A DNA stretch of 64,000 nucleotides from PCC-6802 sp943367755 (GTDB lineage Bacteria > Cyanobacteriota > Cyanobacteriia > Pseudanabaenales > Pseudanabaenaceae), in assembly GCA_943367755.1 (NCBI GenBank), contig CALRKB020000018.1:13668-77667 (forward strand). The letters run 5' to 3'. The translations under genes were made by a program, and so were the position numbers. The notes beneath the pieces were generated by a model. That model made no database searches and was not told the DNA's origin. It worked only from the letters and a program-made list of their open reading frames with translations. This document shows positions 52,046 through 61,758 of the stretch, piece by piece (the first letter of the stretch is position 1; each line of letters opens with the position of its first letter).

Positions 52046-53317
52046 TTATACCAAGCGCAGGAATTTCTTTTTACCCACTTGAAGTACCTTACCTTGCAGT
52101 TCTTCGACAGAACTAAAACTCAAATCTGAATCTTGCAGCTTCTCTCCATCCAAACGCACAGCACCATTTTTAATTTGACTTTGGGCTTCGCTGTTGCTTT
52201 TACACAAACCACTGGCCTTGACTAAATAAAACAAAGGTGTGGGGAATTGCACTGCCGATAGCTCAAATTCTGGGACTTCACCTAAATTATCCGTAGAGCC
52301 TGATAGCACAATCTTTTCCGCATCCTGTTGTGCCTGTTTTGCGGCTTCAGGACTATGGTAATGACTGACAATCGTAAGCGCTAGTTGCTTTTGCTTTTCC
52401 CTCGGATTAGCAGGTAGCGTAGCGATATCCAGATCAGTTAATAGCTCGAAGTAGCTGTCGATCAAATGATCTGGCACCTTCTCTAGCTTTGAATACATCG
52501 ATAGCGGATCTTCAGTAAGACCGACATAGTTATCTAGAGACTTGGACATTTTCTGCACGCCGTCCAGGCCAACTAAAAGCGGTAGCAACATGCCAAATTG
52601 CCCATGTTCGCCATTACGGGTTTGCAGATCCCGCCCTACGAGAATATTAAACTTTTGGTCAGTACCACCTAGCTCAACATCAGAGCCGATCGCAACTGAG
52701 TCATACCCCTGCATGAGCGGATAGAGGAATTCATGGAGATAGATCGGAGTGCCCTTCCCATAGCGATCGCCAAACTGCTCCTTGGCTAGCATTTGTCCTA
52801 CGGTCATGCTGGATAGCAAGCTAATTACTGATGGCAAATCTAACTTGCCGAGCCATTCGCTATTGTGGCGTAACTCCAGGCGATCGGGGCTAAAGTCAAG
52901 CACTTTCTGAGCTTGTTCGAGATAGGTTTTAGCGTTATGTGCTACATCCTCAGGTGTTAGGCGTGGACGTGCCTCTGACTTGCCTGTCGGATCGCCAATT
53001 TGGGCAGTGAAATCGCCAATAATTAATATGGCTATGTGCCCAGCATCTTGAAAAGAGCGCAACTTGCGCAGTGCTACTGTGTGGCCTAGATGTAGATCGG
53101 GTTTAGTCGGATCTATGCCCAGCTTAATTCGTAGGCTGCGACCTTCTTGTGTGGCTAACCTAAGCTTGGCTTCTAAAGTTAAGGCATCGCTTGCTTTATC
53201 GCCTAGAGTGCCTACTGCATTCGGAAAAACTTCAACTACTCCCCGTTCTAGCAATAACTCTATCAATAACTTAGTTGGGGGCTGTGGCATATTTGGGTCA
53301 GTGTCGGTTAAACTCAC
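52046..53317 (-). CDS. tyrS: Tyrosyl-tRNA synthetase
   Basis: 423 aa, class I. HIGH-type motif HLGHT (about 77-81), KMSKS (about 257), QGYDSVAIGSDVELGGTDQKFN between, and a C-terminal S4-like RNA-binding domain (about 360-423). The variant HLGH plus longer N-terminus places it in the TyrRZ-like group. 5' end lies close to the divergent PBP gene, leaving a short shared promoter. Confidence 0.95.
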   Translation of the reverse strand: MSLTDTDPNMPQPPTKLLIELLLERGVVEVFPNAVGTLGDKASDALTLEAKLRLATQEGRSLRIKLGIDPTKPDLHLGHTVALRKLRSFQDAGHIAILIIGDFTAQIGDPTGKSEARPRLTPEDVAHNAKTYLEQAQKVLDFSPDRLELRHNSEWLGKLDLPSVISLLSSMTVGQMLAKEQFGDRYGKGTPIYLHEFLYPLMQGYDSVAIGSDVELGGTDQKFNILVGRDLQTRNGEHGQFGMLLPLLVGLDGVQKMSKSLDNYVGLTEDPLSMYSKLEKVPDHLIDSYFELLTDLDIATLPANPREKQKQLALTIVSHYHSPEAAKQAQQDAEKIVLSGSTDNLGEVPEFELSAVQFPTPLFYLVKASGLCKSNSEAQSQIKNGAVRLDGEKLQDSDLSFSSVEELQGKVLQVGKKKFLRLV

Positions 53318-53352
53318 AAGCAGGATTGGTTTTGTTGACCAAGTATATTACA

Positions 53353-55272
53353 GTGGCACCTAATAGTTTAAAACAGCCGAGACCCGTGAAAAGTGATGTT
53401 TTAAGAACAGTTTCTAAATCCATTGGTGGCACCCTACTAGCATTAGTCTTGGTGAGCGGTAGCGCGATCGCTGGCGGATTAGTGGGTTTGGCGGTTAGTT
53501 TTCGTAATTTGCCAGATGTCAGACAACTAAAGGGCTATGTACCCACGGAAACCAGCTATATATATGATATCAACGGTCAACTAATTGCGAGATTGCATGG
53601 CGATGTAAACCGCGAGGTTGTGCCACTTAATCGCATTTCCCCCCACCTCAAACGATCTGTTTTGGCGATCGAAGATGCCTTTTTCTATACCCACAAAGGT
53701 GTCGATCCTAATGGTATTGGGCGTGCTGTACTCGTTAACTTCAGATCCGGCGAAACAGTTGAGGGTGGTTCGACCTTAACTCAACAGCTAGTCAAGAATT
53801 TATTTTTAAGTAACGAAAAAAGTATTAGCCGTAAATTAGCTGAAGCCGTCTTGGCAATGCGGGTGGAGCAAATCTTCACCAAAGATCAGATTCTGGAGAT
53901 GTACCTTAATCAGGTTTTTTGGGGCAGAAATACCAACGGGGCTGAAACTGCTGCTCAGAATTACTTCAACAAATCTGCTGCCGACCTTACCTTAGCAGAA
54001 GCAGCAATGATGGCAGGAATTATTCAGGCTCCTTCTGTATTCAATCCCTTCGACAACTACAAAATCGCTAAACATCGTCAGGCCTTGGTGCTGGATCGTC
54101 TCCAAGAGGTGGGCTGGGCTTCACCTGAGGAAGTAAAAGCAGCTAAAGCTCAGCCAATTAAGATCGGAAAGGGAACTTCCTATGAAGCTAGCCGTGTACC
54201 GTATGTAACACAAGCTGTTGCCGCCGAATTAGAAGAAAAATTTGGCAAGGATATGGTGCTCAAAGGTGGTCTGCGCGTCCAAACCACGATTGATTTAAAG
54301 ATGCAGCGCATAGCCGAAGAGACAGCTAATCGCGGGCATAACGATCTCGTCAACCAGGGCGCATATGCCGATCAACTAGCTCTGGTGGCGATCGATCCAC
54401 GTACTGGCTTTGTCAAGGCGCTAGTAGGAGGCGTCGGCCCATACCAAAAAAATCAATTTAATCGTGCTTTGCAAGCTCGCCGTCAAATGGGTTCGTCATT
54501 CAAGCCTTTTGTCTACTATGCAGCATTTGCCACGAAAGACTACGCCCCCGACTCAACCATAGAAGATACTCCTGTTAGCTATCCTGATGGCGATGAGACC
54601 TATTCACCTCGCAACTATGACAACAAGTTCATGGGCCCAATTAGCATTAGGCAGGCTGTAGCTGTTTCGCGTAATATTCCAGCAATCAGGCTAGGTCAGT
54701 ACGTCGGACTCAAGAAGGTGGTCGACATCTGTCGCAAAATGGGGATTAATAGCCCAATAGATCCGGTAATCTCCTTGCCATTAGGGGCAGCGGATGTCAC
54801 ACCTATGGAAGTAGCGGGAGCATATGCCATGTTCGCCAATGGAGGATATAAAGTGAGAGCCACTTTAATTGCCAAAGTCACAGATAGTAATGGCAATATC
54901 ATCCTCGATAACACTCCTAAGCGCGAAGTCGTACTCGATCCCGTGGCTGTTGCTGAAACCACTGATGTGCTTAGAGGTGTGATTACTAACGGTACGGGTA
55001 CAGCAGCGGCACTGAGTGATGGTCGTCCGGTTGCAGGTAAAACAGGTACAACTTCTGATTTCCGCGATGCCTGGTTTGTGGGCTATGTCCCCCAATTGGC
55101 AACCGCGATCTGGATTGGTAATGATGACTACTCTCCGATGTCGCATGGTGTAACAGGTGGTGTTTATGTAGCACCAATCTGGCGTAATTTTATGGATAGA
55201 GCTCTGGCAGGAAGTCCAGTGGAGAGCTTCCCTGTACCTTCAGAGGTGCAAGCACCGAATAAAAAAGGCTAA
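53353..55272 (+). CDS. Class A penicillin-binding protein 1A
   Basis: 639 aa from GTG 53353; the frame opens at 53275 inside tyrS, so a later start is preferred (GTG 53386 is also possible). Membrane anchor about 25-50, glycosyltransferase GT51 domain (EDAFFYTHKGVD, GGSTLTQQLVKNLFL), transpeptidase with catalytic MGSSFKPFVY (SxxK), SRN and KTGT. Polymerises and cross-links peptidoglycan at the plasma membrane. Confidence 0.92.
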   Translation: MAPNSLKQPRPVKSDVLRTVSKSIGGTLLALVLVSGSAIAGGLVGLAVSFRNLPDVRQLKGYVPTETSYIYDINGQLIARLHGDVNREVVPLNRISPHLKRSVLAIEDAFFYTHKGVDPNGIGRAVLVNFRSGETVEGGSTLTQQLVKNLFLSNEKSISRKLAEAVLAMRVEQIFTKDQILEMYLNQVFWGRNTNGAETAAQNYFNKSAADLTLAEAAMMAGIIQAPSVFNPFDNYKIAKHRQALVLDRLQEVGWASPEEVKAAKAQPIKIGKGTSYEASRVPYVTQAVAAELEEKFGKDMVLKGGLRVQTTIDLKMQRIAEETANRGHNDLVNQGAYADQLALVAIDPRTGFVKALVGGVGPYQKNQFNRALQARRQMGSSFKPFVYYAAFATKDYAPDSTIEDTPVSYPDGDETYSPRNYDNKFMGPISIRQAVAVSRNIPAIRLGQYVGLKKVVDICRKMGINSPIDPVISLPLGAADVTPMEVAGAYAMFANGGYKVRATLIAKVTDSNGNIILDNTPKREVVLDPVAVAETTDVLRGVITNGTGTAAALSDGRPVAGKTGTTSDFRDAWFVGYVPQLATAIWIGNDDYSPMSHGVTGGVYVAPIWRNFMDRALAGSPVESFPVPSEVQAPNKKG

Positions 55273-55312
55273 TTCTTATGTCCTTAGATTGATGTAACGG
55301 ACTTAAGATTTT

Positions 55313-55332
55313 GTTACATTACTTAATATAAG
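55313..55332 (+). promoter_or_regulatory. Possible HLR1 element and -10 box of hli
   Basis: GTTACATT, AC, TTAATATA approximates HLR1 (KTTACAWW-NN-KTTACAWW): the first repeat matches fully and the second at about 6 of 8. TATAAG at 55327-55332 could be the -10. HLR1 is the known RpaB site in high-light genes; use here is inferred. Confidence 0.35.
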
Positions 55333-55351
55333 ATTTACCTACTTGAAAGAC

Positions 55352-55567
55352 ATGGCTCAACGAACTTCTATCACGGACGATCGCGGATTACTGAATAACT
55401 TTGCCTACGAACCCCCCGTTTACATTGATGAAGAGCCTCGTATTGGCTTCACTGAGTTTGCAGAAAAGTGGAACGGTCGTTTTGCCATGCTTGGCTTTGT
55501 ACTTTTGCTAATCATTGAGTACGGTGCTGATGAAGGCTTTATCAGTGTATTGCGCTCCATTAGCTAG
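55352..55567 (+). CDS. hli: High-light-inducible (one-helix) protein
   Basis: 71 aa from ATG 55352 (the frame opens at TTG 55343). Chlorophyll-binding helix FTEFAEKWNGRFAMLGFVLLLIIEY (ExxNGRxAMxG) at about 38-62. Hli proteins bind pigments and protect photosystem II assembly under stress. Followed by a strong terminator, so it is a single-gene unit. Confidence 0.92.
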   Translation: MAQRTSITDDRGLLNNFAYEPPVYIDEEPRIGFTEFAEKWNGRFAMLGFVLLLIIEYGADEGFISVLRSIS

Positions 55568-55639
55568 TAGCAGATCTTTTCAACACCTCTGCAAGATGGT
55601 ATCTGGCTGATAAATTAATCTAATTGTTAAGAATAGAAC

Positions 55640-55667
55640 TGGGGGAGCTGCTAGCTCCCATTTTTTT
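55640..55667 (+). terminator. Rho-independent terminator of hli
   Basis: GGGAGCT, GCT, AGCTCCC followed by ATTTTTTT, about 75 bp after the hli stop. Confidence 0.85.
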
Positions 55668-55733
55668 GGAAGCTGCTTTCGTGTAATTTGGTAGGATTTG
55701 CACAGTCGTATTAAATCGCACTCAAATCGCACT

Positions 55734-56660
55734 ATGACTATTAGCGCACACGCAGAGCAATTTGCTGGTAAGACGGTTGAGGATTACTCCCCTGAAACGG
55801 GTATTACAGATCCGACAAATAAAATTTACCGTATCAGCACTCACTATGATGCCGAGGAAGGAATTGTAGATTGTTTTAACACATTCTTGGAAGATCCGCG
55901 AGTTGGCGAAATTTCAGGCATAGTCATCGGTTGTTGGATTACAGATGTTGACGAGTCGAGCGAAGAAATTGTTGAAGCTTTGGCAGCAGCACGGGAGCAA
56001 CTCCCAAACCTGAAAGCTATCTTTTTAGGCGATATGACCTATGAAGAAGCAGAAATATCCTGGATCGTGCAAAGCGATGTTTCGCCATTGCTTACTGCTT
56101 ATCCCCAACTAGAATATCTCCAGGTACGAGGCAATCAAGGACTTAGCTTAGGTGCGCTCCAACACGATCGCTTGAAGTCATTAGTTGTGGAAACAGGGGG
56201 GCTAAGCGTTGATGTCGTGCGCGAAGTTTGTAACGCTCAATTACCTGAACTAGAACATTTAGAACTCTGGCTAGGGATTGAAGATTATGGCGGTGATACC
56301 ACGGTTGATGATTTGCAGCCAATTCTCACAGATCAGTTGTTCCCCAAATTGCGCTATCTGGGTTTACGCGATAGTGAAATTGCCGATGAAATTGCTATTG
56401 CTCTAGCTGATGCGTCCGTTCTGGAACAGATTAAAGTCCTCGACCTTTCCTTGGGAACATTGAGGGATGTTGGAGCAGAAGCATTACTCAATAATCCCGC
56501 GATCGCGCAATTGGAGAAATTAGATATCCATCATCACTACGTTTCAGATGAACTCGTTACTAGACTTGAAGAGTTAGGAATCGAGCTGGATGCTAGCGAT
56601 CGCCAGGAAGAAGAGGAATATGGAGATGAGAGCTATTTCTATGTTGCCGTTTCTGAATAG
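55734..56660 (+). CDS. STM4015-family leucine-rich-repeat protein
   Basis: 308 aa from MTISAHAEQF (an earlier in-frame Met at 55698 is unlikely). The N-terminal FAGKTVEDYSPETGI and the repeat units LPNLKAIFLGDM, LEYLQVRGNQ, LPELEHLELWLG, FPKLRYLGLRD match STM4015-type leucine-rich proteins. Acidic C-terminus. First gene of a three-gene operon; the next begins 6 bp later. Function of the family is unknown; the repeats suggest a scaffold or recognition part. Confidence 0.78.
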   Translation: MTISAHAEQFAGKTVEDYSPETGITDPTNKIYRISTHYDAEEGIVDCFNTFLEDPRVGEISGIVIGCWITDVDESSEEIVEALAAAREQLPNLKAIFLGDMTYEEAEISWIVQSDVSPLLTAYPQLEYLQVRGNQGLSLGALQHDRLKSLVVETGGLSVDVVREVCNAQLPELEHLELWLGIEDYGGDTTVDDLQPILTDQLFPKLRYLGLRDSEIADEIAIALADASVLEQIKVLDLSLGTLRDVGAEALLNNPAIAQLEKLDIHHHYVSDELVTRLEELGIELDASDRQEEEEYGDESYFYVAVSE

Positions 56661-56666
56661 TTCGGC

Positions 56667-57839
56667 ATGTACGGCAAACATCCTCCGCATTTTGTCATTG
56701 TGGGCAATCCTGAGAATCGACGAGTTACGTTATTTCAGTCTGCACTAGCTGAGCTTGGGTTCCCCCCTGCTGATGTTATTGCGTATATAGATCTACTGAA
56801 CGGGCGATCGCATTTAGAGCAGGTAGTTCGTCCAAATAGCATAATCAGAATTGAATCGCCAGGACGGGATTTTGAAGTCGAGAAACTCTTGCTCAGGTTG
56901 GGCGCAGATGCGGCTGATGCTGAAGATTCTCCCTGGATTAGCCGCGATGCTGCCATGCAACTTGAGTTCGATCGCGGGCGGATTTTCTATCCTCGGCAGT
57001 GGTATCTGGGATTCTGTGCCGCGTTGAAGGAATTGCAGAGTCAGCTTACTGGCTGTAATCCACATCAATGCATGAATCAACCGTCAGACATTGCCGTGAT
57101 GTTTGATAAGGTGCAGTGTCACGCACTTTTTACGCGCGATCGCGTGCCAATACCTAAAAGCCTGGGAGTGATCGCCTCTTTTGACGATCTAATGGCGGGG
57201 ATGCACGCCATGAAACAGTGGCGAGTTTTCATTAAGCTGGCGCATGGCTCATCGGCATCGGGAGTAGTTGCTTTTGCCACGAATGGCAGGCAGTTTCAGG
57301 CAATTACGACGGTCGAGTTGGTAGTAGCCGATGGAGAAGTGAAACTATATAACTCTCGGCGCATCCGTCGTTATCACGATTTACAGGACATTGCCACGAT
57401 CATCGATACGCTATGTCGCGATCGCGTTCAGGTGGAAGCCTGGGTACCCAAAGCTAGCATGGGCGATCGCGTCTTCGATCTGCGGGTTGTGGCGATCTCG
57501 GGGCAGGCTAAACATGTGGTTGTGCGATCGAGCAAGAGTCCCATGACTAACTTGCACTTAAAAAACGAACGCAGCGAGCCAACTACTCTGATCGCCAAGA
57601 TGGGAGCCAAAGCATGGGAAAATGCGATCAACACTTGCGAACAAGCTGCCAGGATTTTTCCCGATAGTCTTTATACAGGCATAGATTTACTAATTCCCAT
57701 CGGATTTAAGCAACCTCTAGTCTTAGAAGCGAACGCATTTGGCGATTTGCTCCCAGGGAGTACTCATAATGGATTGGATACTTACGCAACTGAGATTATC
57801 GCTGCTTTAACACCAAGGGAGAGCCAGAAATGGGAATAG
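56667..57839 (+). CDS. STM4014-family ATP-grasp-like protein
   Basis: 390 aa. FVIVGNPENRRVTLFQSALAELGF near the N-terminus, then an ATP-grasp-type region: VMFDKVQCHALF, VFIKLAHGSSASGVVAF, VEAWVPKASMGDRVFDLRVV, and a C-terminal metal/ATP region TGIDLLIPIGFKQPLVLEANAFGDLLPG. ATP-grasp ligases join carboxylates to amines or thiols; the substrate here is unknown. Its 3' end overlaps the next gene by 10 bp. Confidence 0.78.
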   Translation: MYGKHPPHFVIVGNPENRRVTLFQSALAELGFPPADVIAYIDLLNGRSHLEQVVRPNSIIRIESPGRDFEVEKLLLRLGADAADAEDSPWISRDAAMQLEFDRGRIFYPRQWYLGFCAALKELQSQLTGCNPHQCMNQPSDIAVMFDKVQCHALFTRDRVPIPKSLGVIASFDDLMAGMHAMKQWRVFIKLAHGSSASGVVAFATNGRQFQAITTVELVVADGEVKLYNSRRIRRYHDLQDIATIIDTLCRDRVQVEAWVPKASMGDRVFDLRVVAISGQAKHVVVRSSKSPMTNLHLKNERSEPTTLIAKMGAKAWENAINTCEQAARIFPDSLYTGIDLLIPIGFKQPLVLEANAFGDLLPGSTHNGLDTYATEIIAALTPRESQKWE

Positions 57840-58696
57840 AATTAGTTGAGAATTCCGAAGATCCGGCGATCGATGATGCGAGCCAGTCTGCGATCGCGGC
57901 CAATCGTCTCATCGGCTCCCACGATATTCTCTTCGTCAGCTTCGATACTTTGCGCTATGACGTTGCCCAAGAGTGCTTGCAGCAGGGCAGAACGCCTAAT
58001 CTAGCGAGGATATTACCGCAACAAACCTGGGAAAAGCGCCACTCGCCCGCTAATTTTACTTATGCGGCTCATCATGCCTTTTTCGCGGGTTTCTTCCCCA
58101 CGCCTGTAGCGCCAGGAAAGCATCCACGCCTATTTGCAGTCAGTTTTCCTGGTAGCGAAACAATCAATACTAATACCTGCATTTTTGATAATTCAGATAT
58201 CGTTTTAGGATTTGCCAGTCGGGGATATCACACGATCTGTATTGGTGGTGTTGGCTTCTTTAATAAACAGAGTCCTTTAGGCAATGTTTTGCCAGGAATG
58301 TTTGCAGAAAGTCACTGGAATCCTGCTCTGGGAGTAACAGATGCACATTCCACAGAAAATCAAGTGGCACTGGCAACAGAAATTCTCGATCACCTGCCTA
58401 GATCGCAGCGCGTCTTTCTGTTTATTAACATCTCTGCTCTGCATCAACCCAACTGCATTTTTTTGCCTGGAGCAAGTTCAGATTCGCTCTTATCCCATGC
58501 GGCGGCATTGGAATATGTCGATCAACATTTACCACCTCTGTTTGAATCGCTTCAGCGGCGATCGCCTGTTTTATGCATTTTATGTTCCGATCACGGTACA
58601 GCCTACGGCGAAGATAATTACTTTGGTCATCGCGTCAGCCATCCCACGATCTGGGATGTTCCCTATGCCGAATTCGTATTGCCAGAGATATCGTAG
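57830..58696 (+). CDS. STM4013-family sulfatase/phosphatase-like protein
   Basis: 288 aa, alkaline-phosphatase superfamily. DILFVSFDTLRYDVAQ holds the first metal Asp and the nucleophile position (Asp-Thr), SPANFTYAAHHAFFAGFFP follows, and LCSDHGTAYGEDNYFGHRVSHP holds the DHG metal ligands. Length and pattern match STM4013/SEN3800. No signal peptide, so cytoplasmic. Last gene of the STM401x operon, convergent with valS; the expected radical-SAM STM4012 gene is absent here. Confidence 0.78.
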   Translation: MGIELVENSEDPAIDDASQSAIAANRLIGSHDILFVSFDTLRYDVAQECLQQGRTPNLARILPQQTWEKRHSPANFTYAAHHAFFAGFFPTPVAPGKHPRLFAVSFPGSETINTNTCIFDNSDIVLGFASRGYHTICIGGVGFFNKQSPLGNVLPGMFAESHWNPALGVTDAHSTENQVALATEILDHLPRSQRVFLFINISALHQPNCIFLPGASSDSLLSHAAALEYVDQHLPPLFESLQRRSPVLCILCSDHGTAYGEDNYFGHRVSHPTIWDVPYAEFVLPEIS

Positions 58697-58733
58697 GGGG
58701 CAGATCGTGACAGACATACATGTTTGCCCCTAA
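58694..58733. repeat. Intergenic hairpin between STM4013 gene and valS
   Basis: TAGGGGGCA and TGTTTGCCCCTA are arms of an inverted repeat across the gap between the convergent genes. It shares the GGGCAGA/TTTGCCC arms with 47255-47305. May serve as a terminator. Confidence 0.5.
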
Positions 58734-58738
58734 CCCAG

Positions 58739-61489
58739 CTACGTGTCAGATTCAGTCAGTTCTGCTAGGCGCGATCCCAAAATAGATACTTGCTGCTGAG
58801 AGGATTCTAACTCCGCTTGTGCCGTTGCCACAACTTCTGGCGGTGCCTTTTTGACATAACCTTCATTACTCAATCGCCCCTGTAAAGATGCGATCGCACC
58901 CTCCAACCTTGCTATAGTTTTCTCTATCTTTTGTTTCAATTGCGTTAAATCGACAACTCCACTGAGTGGAATCAATACCTGTACCGTATCGACAACACCC
59001 GCTATAGTTTGACCCAAGTTATCTGGTAGATCGAGGCAGATTGAGAGATCGGAGACTTTCGCCAGATTTTTAACATAACCTTCACCCTGGAGCAAAGTTT
59101 GACGTTCTTGCTCATTCTCAGTTTGCAACACGGTTTTGATCTGCAAACCTGGTTTGATTTCGCCCTCAGCTCTGAGATTCCTAATTGTGCGGATTGTCTC
59201 AAAGATCAGCGTAAACTGCGCTTCCAAGTGATCGTCAACTAAGTTTGGATCGCCCTCTGGATAAGTCTGAGTAGCGAGATAGCCTGCGGAACCTTCGCGA
59301 TCGCTACTATTAATCGCCTGCCAAATTTCCTCAGTTAGGTGAGGCATAAATGGATGCAGCAATCGCAGAGTACCATCCAGAACTGAAACGAGAACCTTCT
59401 GAGCGGTTTGCTTCGACTCACCATCTTCTCCCTGCAAGCGTGACTTGACCAGTTCGATGTAATTATCACAAAAATCACCCCAAATGAATTCGTATAAAGC
59501 TCTGGCTGCTTCGCCAAAACCATAGCTATCCATCAGACGGTTTACTTCTAAGGCCGTTTGATGAAAGCGTGACAGAATCCAGCGATCGCATAATTCTAAA
59601 GGGCAATCGGCTTTCAGCTCATAGCTTTCAGCCCTTTCCTCTAGCTGACCGCTAACCGCTGACTGCTGAGTGCTAACATTCATTAAAACAAACCGTGAGG
59701 CATTCCACAGCTTATTCGCAAAATTTCTCGCTGCTTCCACATTTGCTGATTCATCGGTTTTGCGATTGTAGTCGAGGCGGATATCCTGACCTGCACCAAT
59801 TACTTCTCTGACTAGAGCGTAGCGCAGGGCATCTGTACCGTACTTATCAATCAGGATCAGCGGATCGATGCCATTATTTTTGGACTTCGACATCTTCTGG
59901 TTATTCTCATCCCGAATTAACCCGTGGATGTAGACGGTCTTGAAGGGCATTTGCTTGGTGAAATAGCCCGCCATCATCGTCATCCGCGCCACCCAGAAAA
60001 AGATGATATCAAACCCAGTCACCAGCGTACTGGTGGGATAAAAAGTTTCCAGATCCTGTGTTGATTCCGGCCATCCCAATGTCGAAAACGGCCACAGTCC
60101 AGATGAGAACCATGTATCTAAAACATCGAGATCTTGCTCTAGCGTAATCTCATCTTTGCCCAGCTTGGCTTTTGCCTGTGCTAATGCCTCTGCTTCCGTT
60201 TTCGCAACAAACACTTCGCCATCGGGTGTATACCAGGCAGGAATCTGATGCCCCCACCAGAGTTGGCGTGAAATGCACCAATCTTTCAGCTTGACCAGCC
60301 AATCGCGATAGACTTTACTCCAGTGCTCAGGCACAAACTGCGGCGAATTTCTTTCATCTAATTCCTGTAAGGCAAAGTCAGCCAACGGGCGAATCTTCAC
60401 AAACCACTGCGTAGAGAGGAATGGTTCTATTGGTACTTTGCCGCGCTCGGAGTAAGGTACGGTATGGACATAGTCTTCCACTTTTTCGAGTAATCCTAGA
60501 GCTTCTAACTTCGCTACCACATTCTTCCGTGCGACAAAGCGATCCTGCCCTTGGAATTCACCACCATTTTCATTAATCGAACCATCTTTATTGAGGATAT
60601 TAACCGAAGGTAGATGATGGCGTTGCCCAATCTCAAAGTCATTGGGGTCATGGGCAGGCGTGACTTTAACGCATCCAGTACCAAACTCACTATCCACATA
60701 TTCATCCCCCACAATGGGAATCTCTCGACTCATTAATGGCAGCATAACTGTCTTGCCAATGATGTGCTTATAGCGATCATCATTGGGATTAACCGCCACG
60801 GCTGTATCGCCCAGCATGGTTTCGGGTCGCGTAGTTGCCACCACCAGATAACCGCTACCATCCGCGAGGGGGTAGCGAAAATGCCACAAATGTCCTTGAA
60901 CTTCCTTTTTATCTACTTCTAGATCGGATACCGCTGACTGAGAAGACGGACACCAGTTGACTAAATATTCACCTCTATAGATGAGGCCGTCTTCATATAG
61001 ACGCACAAACGCCTCGACCACGGCACTGGATAAGCCCTCATCCATGGTGAAGCGTTCTCGGCTCCAGTCTGGCGATAAACCTAACCGCCTGAGCTGATTG
61101 ACAATGGTGCCACCTGACTCAGATTTCCACTGCCAAGCTTTTTCAAGATACTGAGGGCGGCCTAATTGCTGGCGAGTTTTGCCCTCTGCCTTGAGTTGCC
61201 GATCTAACAAGGCCGAGACGGCAATACTGGCGTGATCTGTGCCAGGCAACCAGAGTGCATTAAACCCCTTCATGCGGTGATAGCGAACCAGCGCATCAAT
61301 CAAGGCTTCCTCAAAGGCATGTCCCATGTGCAAACTGCCCGTCACATTCGGCGGTGGGATCATGATGCTAAAGGGTGGCTTGTCGCTGACTGACTCTGCC
61401 ACAAAAAGACCCTGCTCTTCCCAGCGCTTTTGCCATTTTGCTTCGGTTTCGTGGGGGGTATATTGTTTGGGTAGATTGTCAATATTCAT
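58739..61489 (-). CDS. valS: Valyl-tRNA synthetase
   Basis: 916 aa, class I. HMGH in GSLHMGHAFEEALIDALVRYHRMKG (about 52), editing-domain PGTDHASIAV and TTRPETMLGDTAVAVNPND, KMSKS in NNQKMSKSKNNGIDP (about 534), anticodon domain, and a C-terminal coiled coil (LTQLKQKIEKTIARLEGAIASLQ). An insertion with a Gln/Ser-rich stretch is at about 600-612 (NVSTQQSAVSGQ), unusual but in frame. Confidence 0.97.
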   Translation of the reverse strand: MNIDNLPKQYTPHETEAKWQKRWEEQGLFVAESVSDKPPFSIMIPPPNVTGSLHMGHAFEEALIDALVRYHRMKGFNALWLPGTDHASIAVSALLDRQLKAEGKTRQQLGRPQYLEKAWQWKSESGGTIVNQLRRLGLSPDWSRERFTMDEGLSSAVVEAFVRLYEDGLIYRGEYLVNWCPSSQSAVSDLEVDKKEVQGHLWHFRYPLADGSGYLVVATTRPETMLGDTAVAVNPNDDRYKHIIGKTVMLPLMSREIPIVGDEYVDSEFGTGCVKVTPAHDPNDFEIGQRHHLPSVNILNKDGSINENGGEFQGQDRFVARKNVVAKLEALGLLEKVEDYVHTVPYSERGKVPIEPFLSTQWFVKIRPLADFALQELDERNSPQFVPEHWSKVYRDWLVKLKDWCISRQLWWGHQIPAWYTPDGEVFVAKTEAEALAQAKAKLGKDEITLEQDLDVLDTWFSSGLWPFSTLGWPESTQDLETFYPTSTLVTGFDIIFFWVARMTMMAGYFTKQMPFKTVYIHGLIRDENNQKMSKSKNNGIDPLILIDKYGTDALRYALVREVIGAGQDIRLDYNRKTDESANVEAARNFANKLWNASRFVLMNVSTQQSAVSGQLEERAESYELKADCPLELCDRWILSRFHQTALEVNRLMDSYGFGEAARALYEFIWGDFCDNYIELVKSRLQGEDGESKQTAQKVLVSVLDGTLRLLHPFMPHLTEEIWQAINSSDREGSAGYLATQTYPEGDPNLVDDHLEAQFTLIFETIRTIRNLRAEGEIKPGLQIKTVLQTENEQERQTLLQGEGYVKNLAKVSDLSICLDLPDNLGQTIAGVVDTVQVLIPLSGVVDLTQLKQKIEKTIARLEGAIASLQGRLSNEGYVKKAPPEVVATAQAELESSQQQVSILGSRLAELTESDT

Positions 61490-61584
61490 AGAAGATGCAG
61501 GGTTTCATTACTCGCAGGATTGCGACTATAATTTGGCAGAACAGACTACAAATTATAGTTTAAACCAGCCAGAAAATGACCCTA

Positions 61585-61749
61585 TTAAGCTTTGCGCCTT
61601 TGTTGAAGCTTAGCCTTAAGTTGAGCAATGGCGGATTCACCATCTACGCCTTCACCCCGATCTAGTTGTTCAATAGCAATATCAACTTTGTTGCGGACTT
61701 CTTCAAGCCATAGTTCGATAAATTGATGACGTTCAGGTTTAAAGTTCAT
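61585..61749 (-). CDS. 54-aa ParD-like antitoxin candidate
   Basis: MNFKPERHQFIELWLEEVRN, then a helical middle with EQLDRGEGVDGE, then AIAQLKAKLQQRRKA. The GEGVDGESAIAQL stretch resembles the C-terminal part of ParD/CopG-type antitoxins, but the ribbon-helix-helix DNA-binding N-terminus is missing or shortened. No toxin gene is next to it. It starts 10 bp from the divergent zinc-ribbon gene. Confidence 0.5.
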   Translation of the reverse strand: MNFKPERHQFIELWLEEVRNKVDIAIEQLDRGEGVDGESAIAQLKAKLQQRRKA

Positions 61750-61758
61750 CTTGCATAT

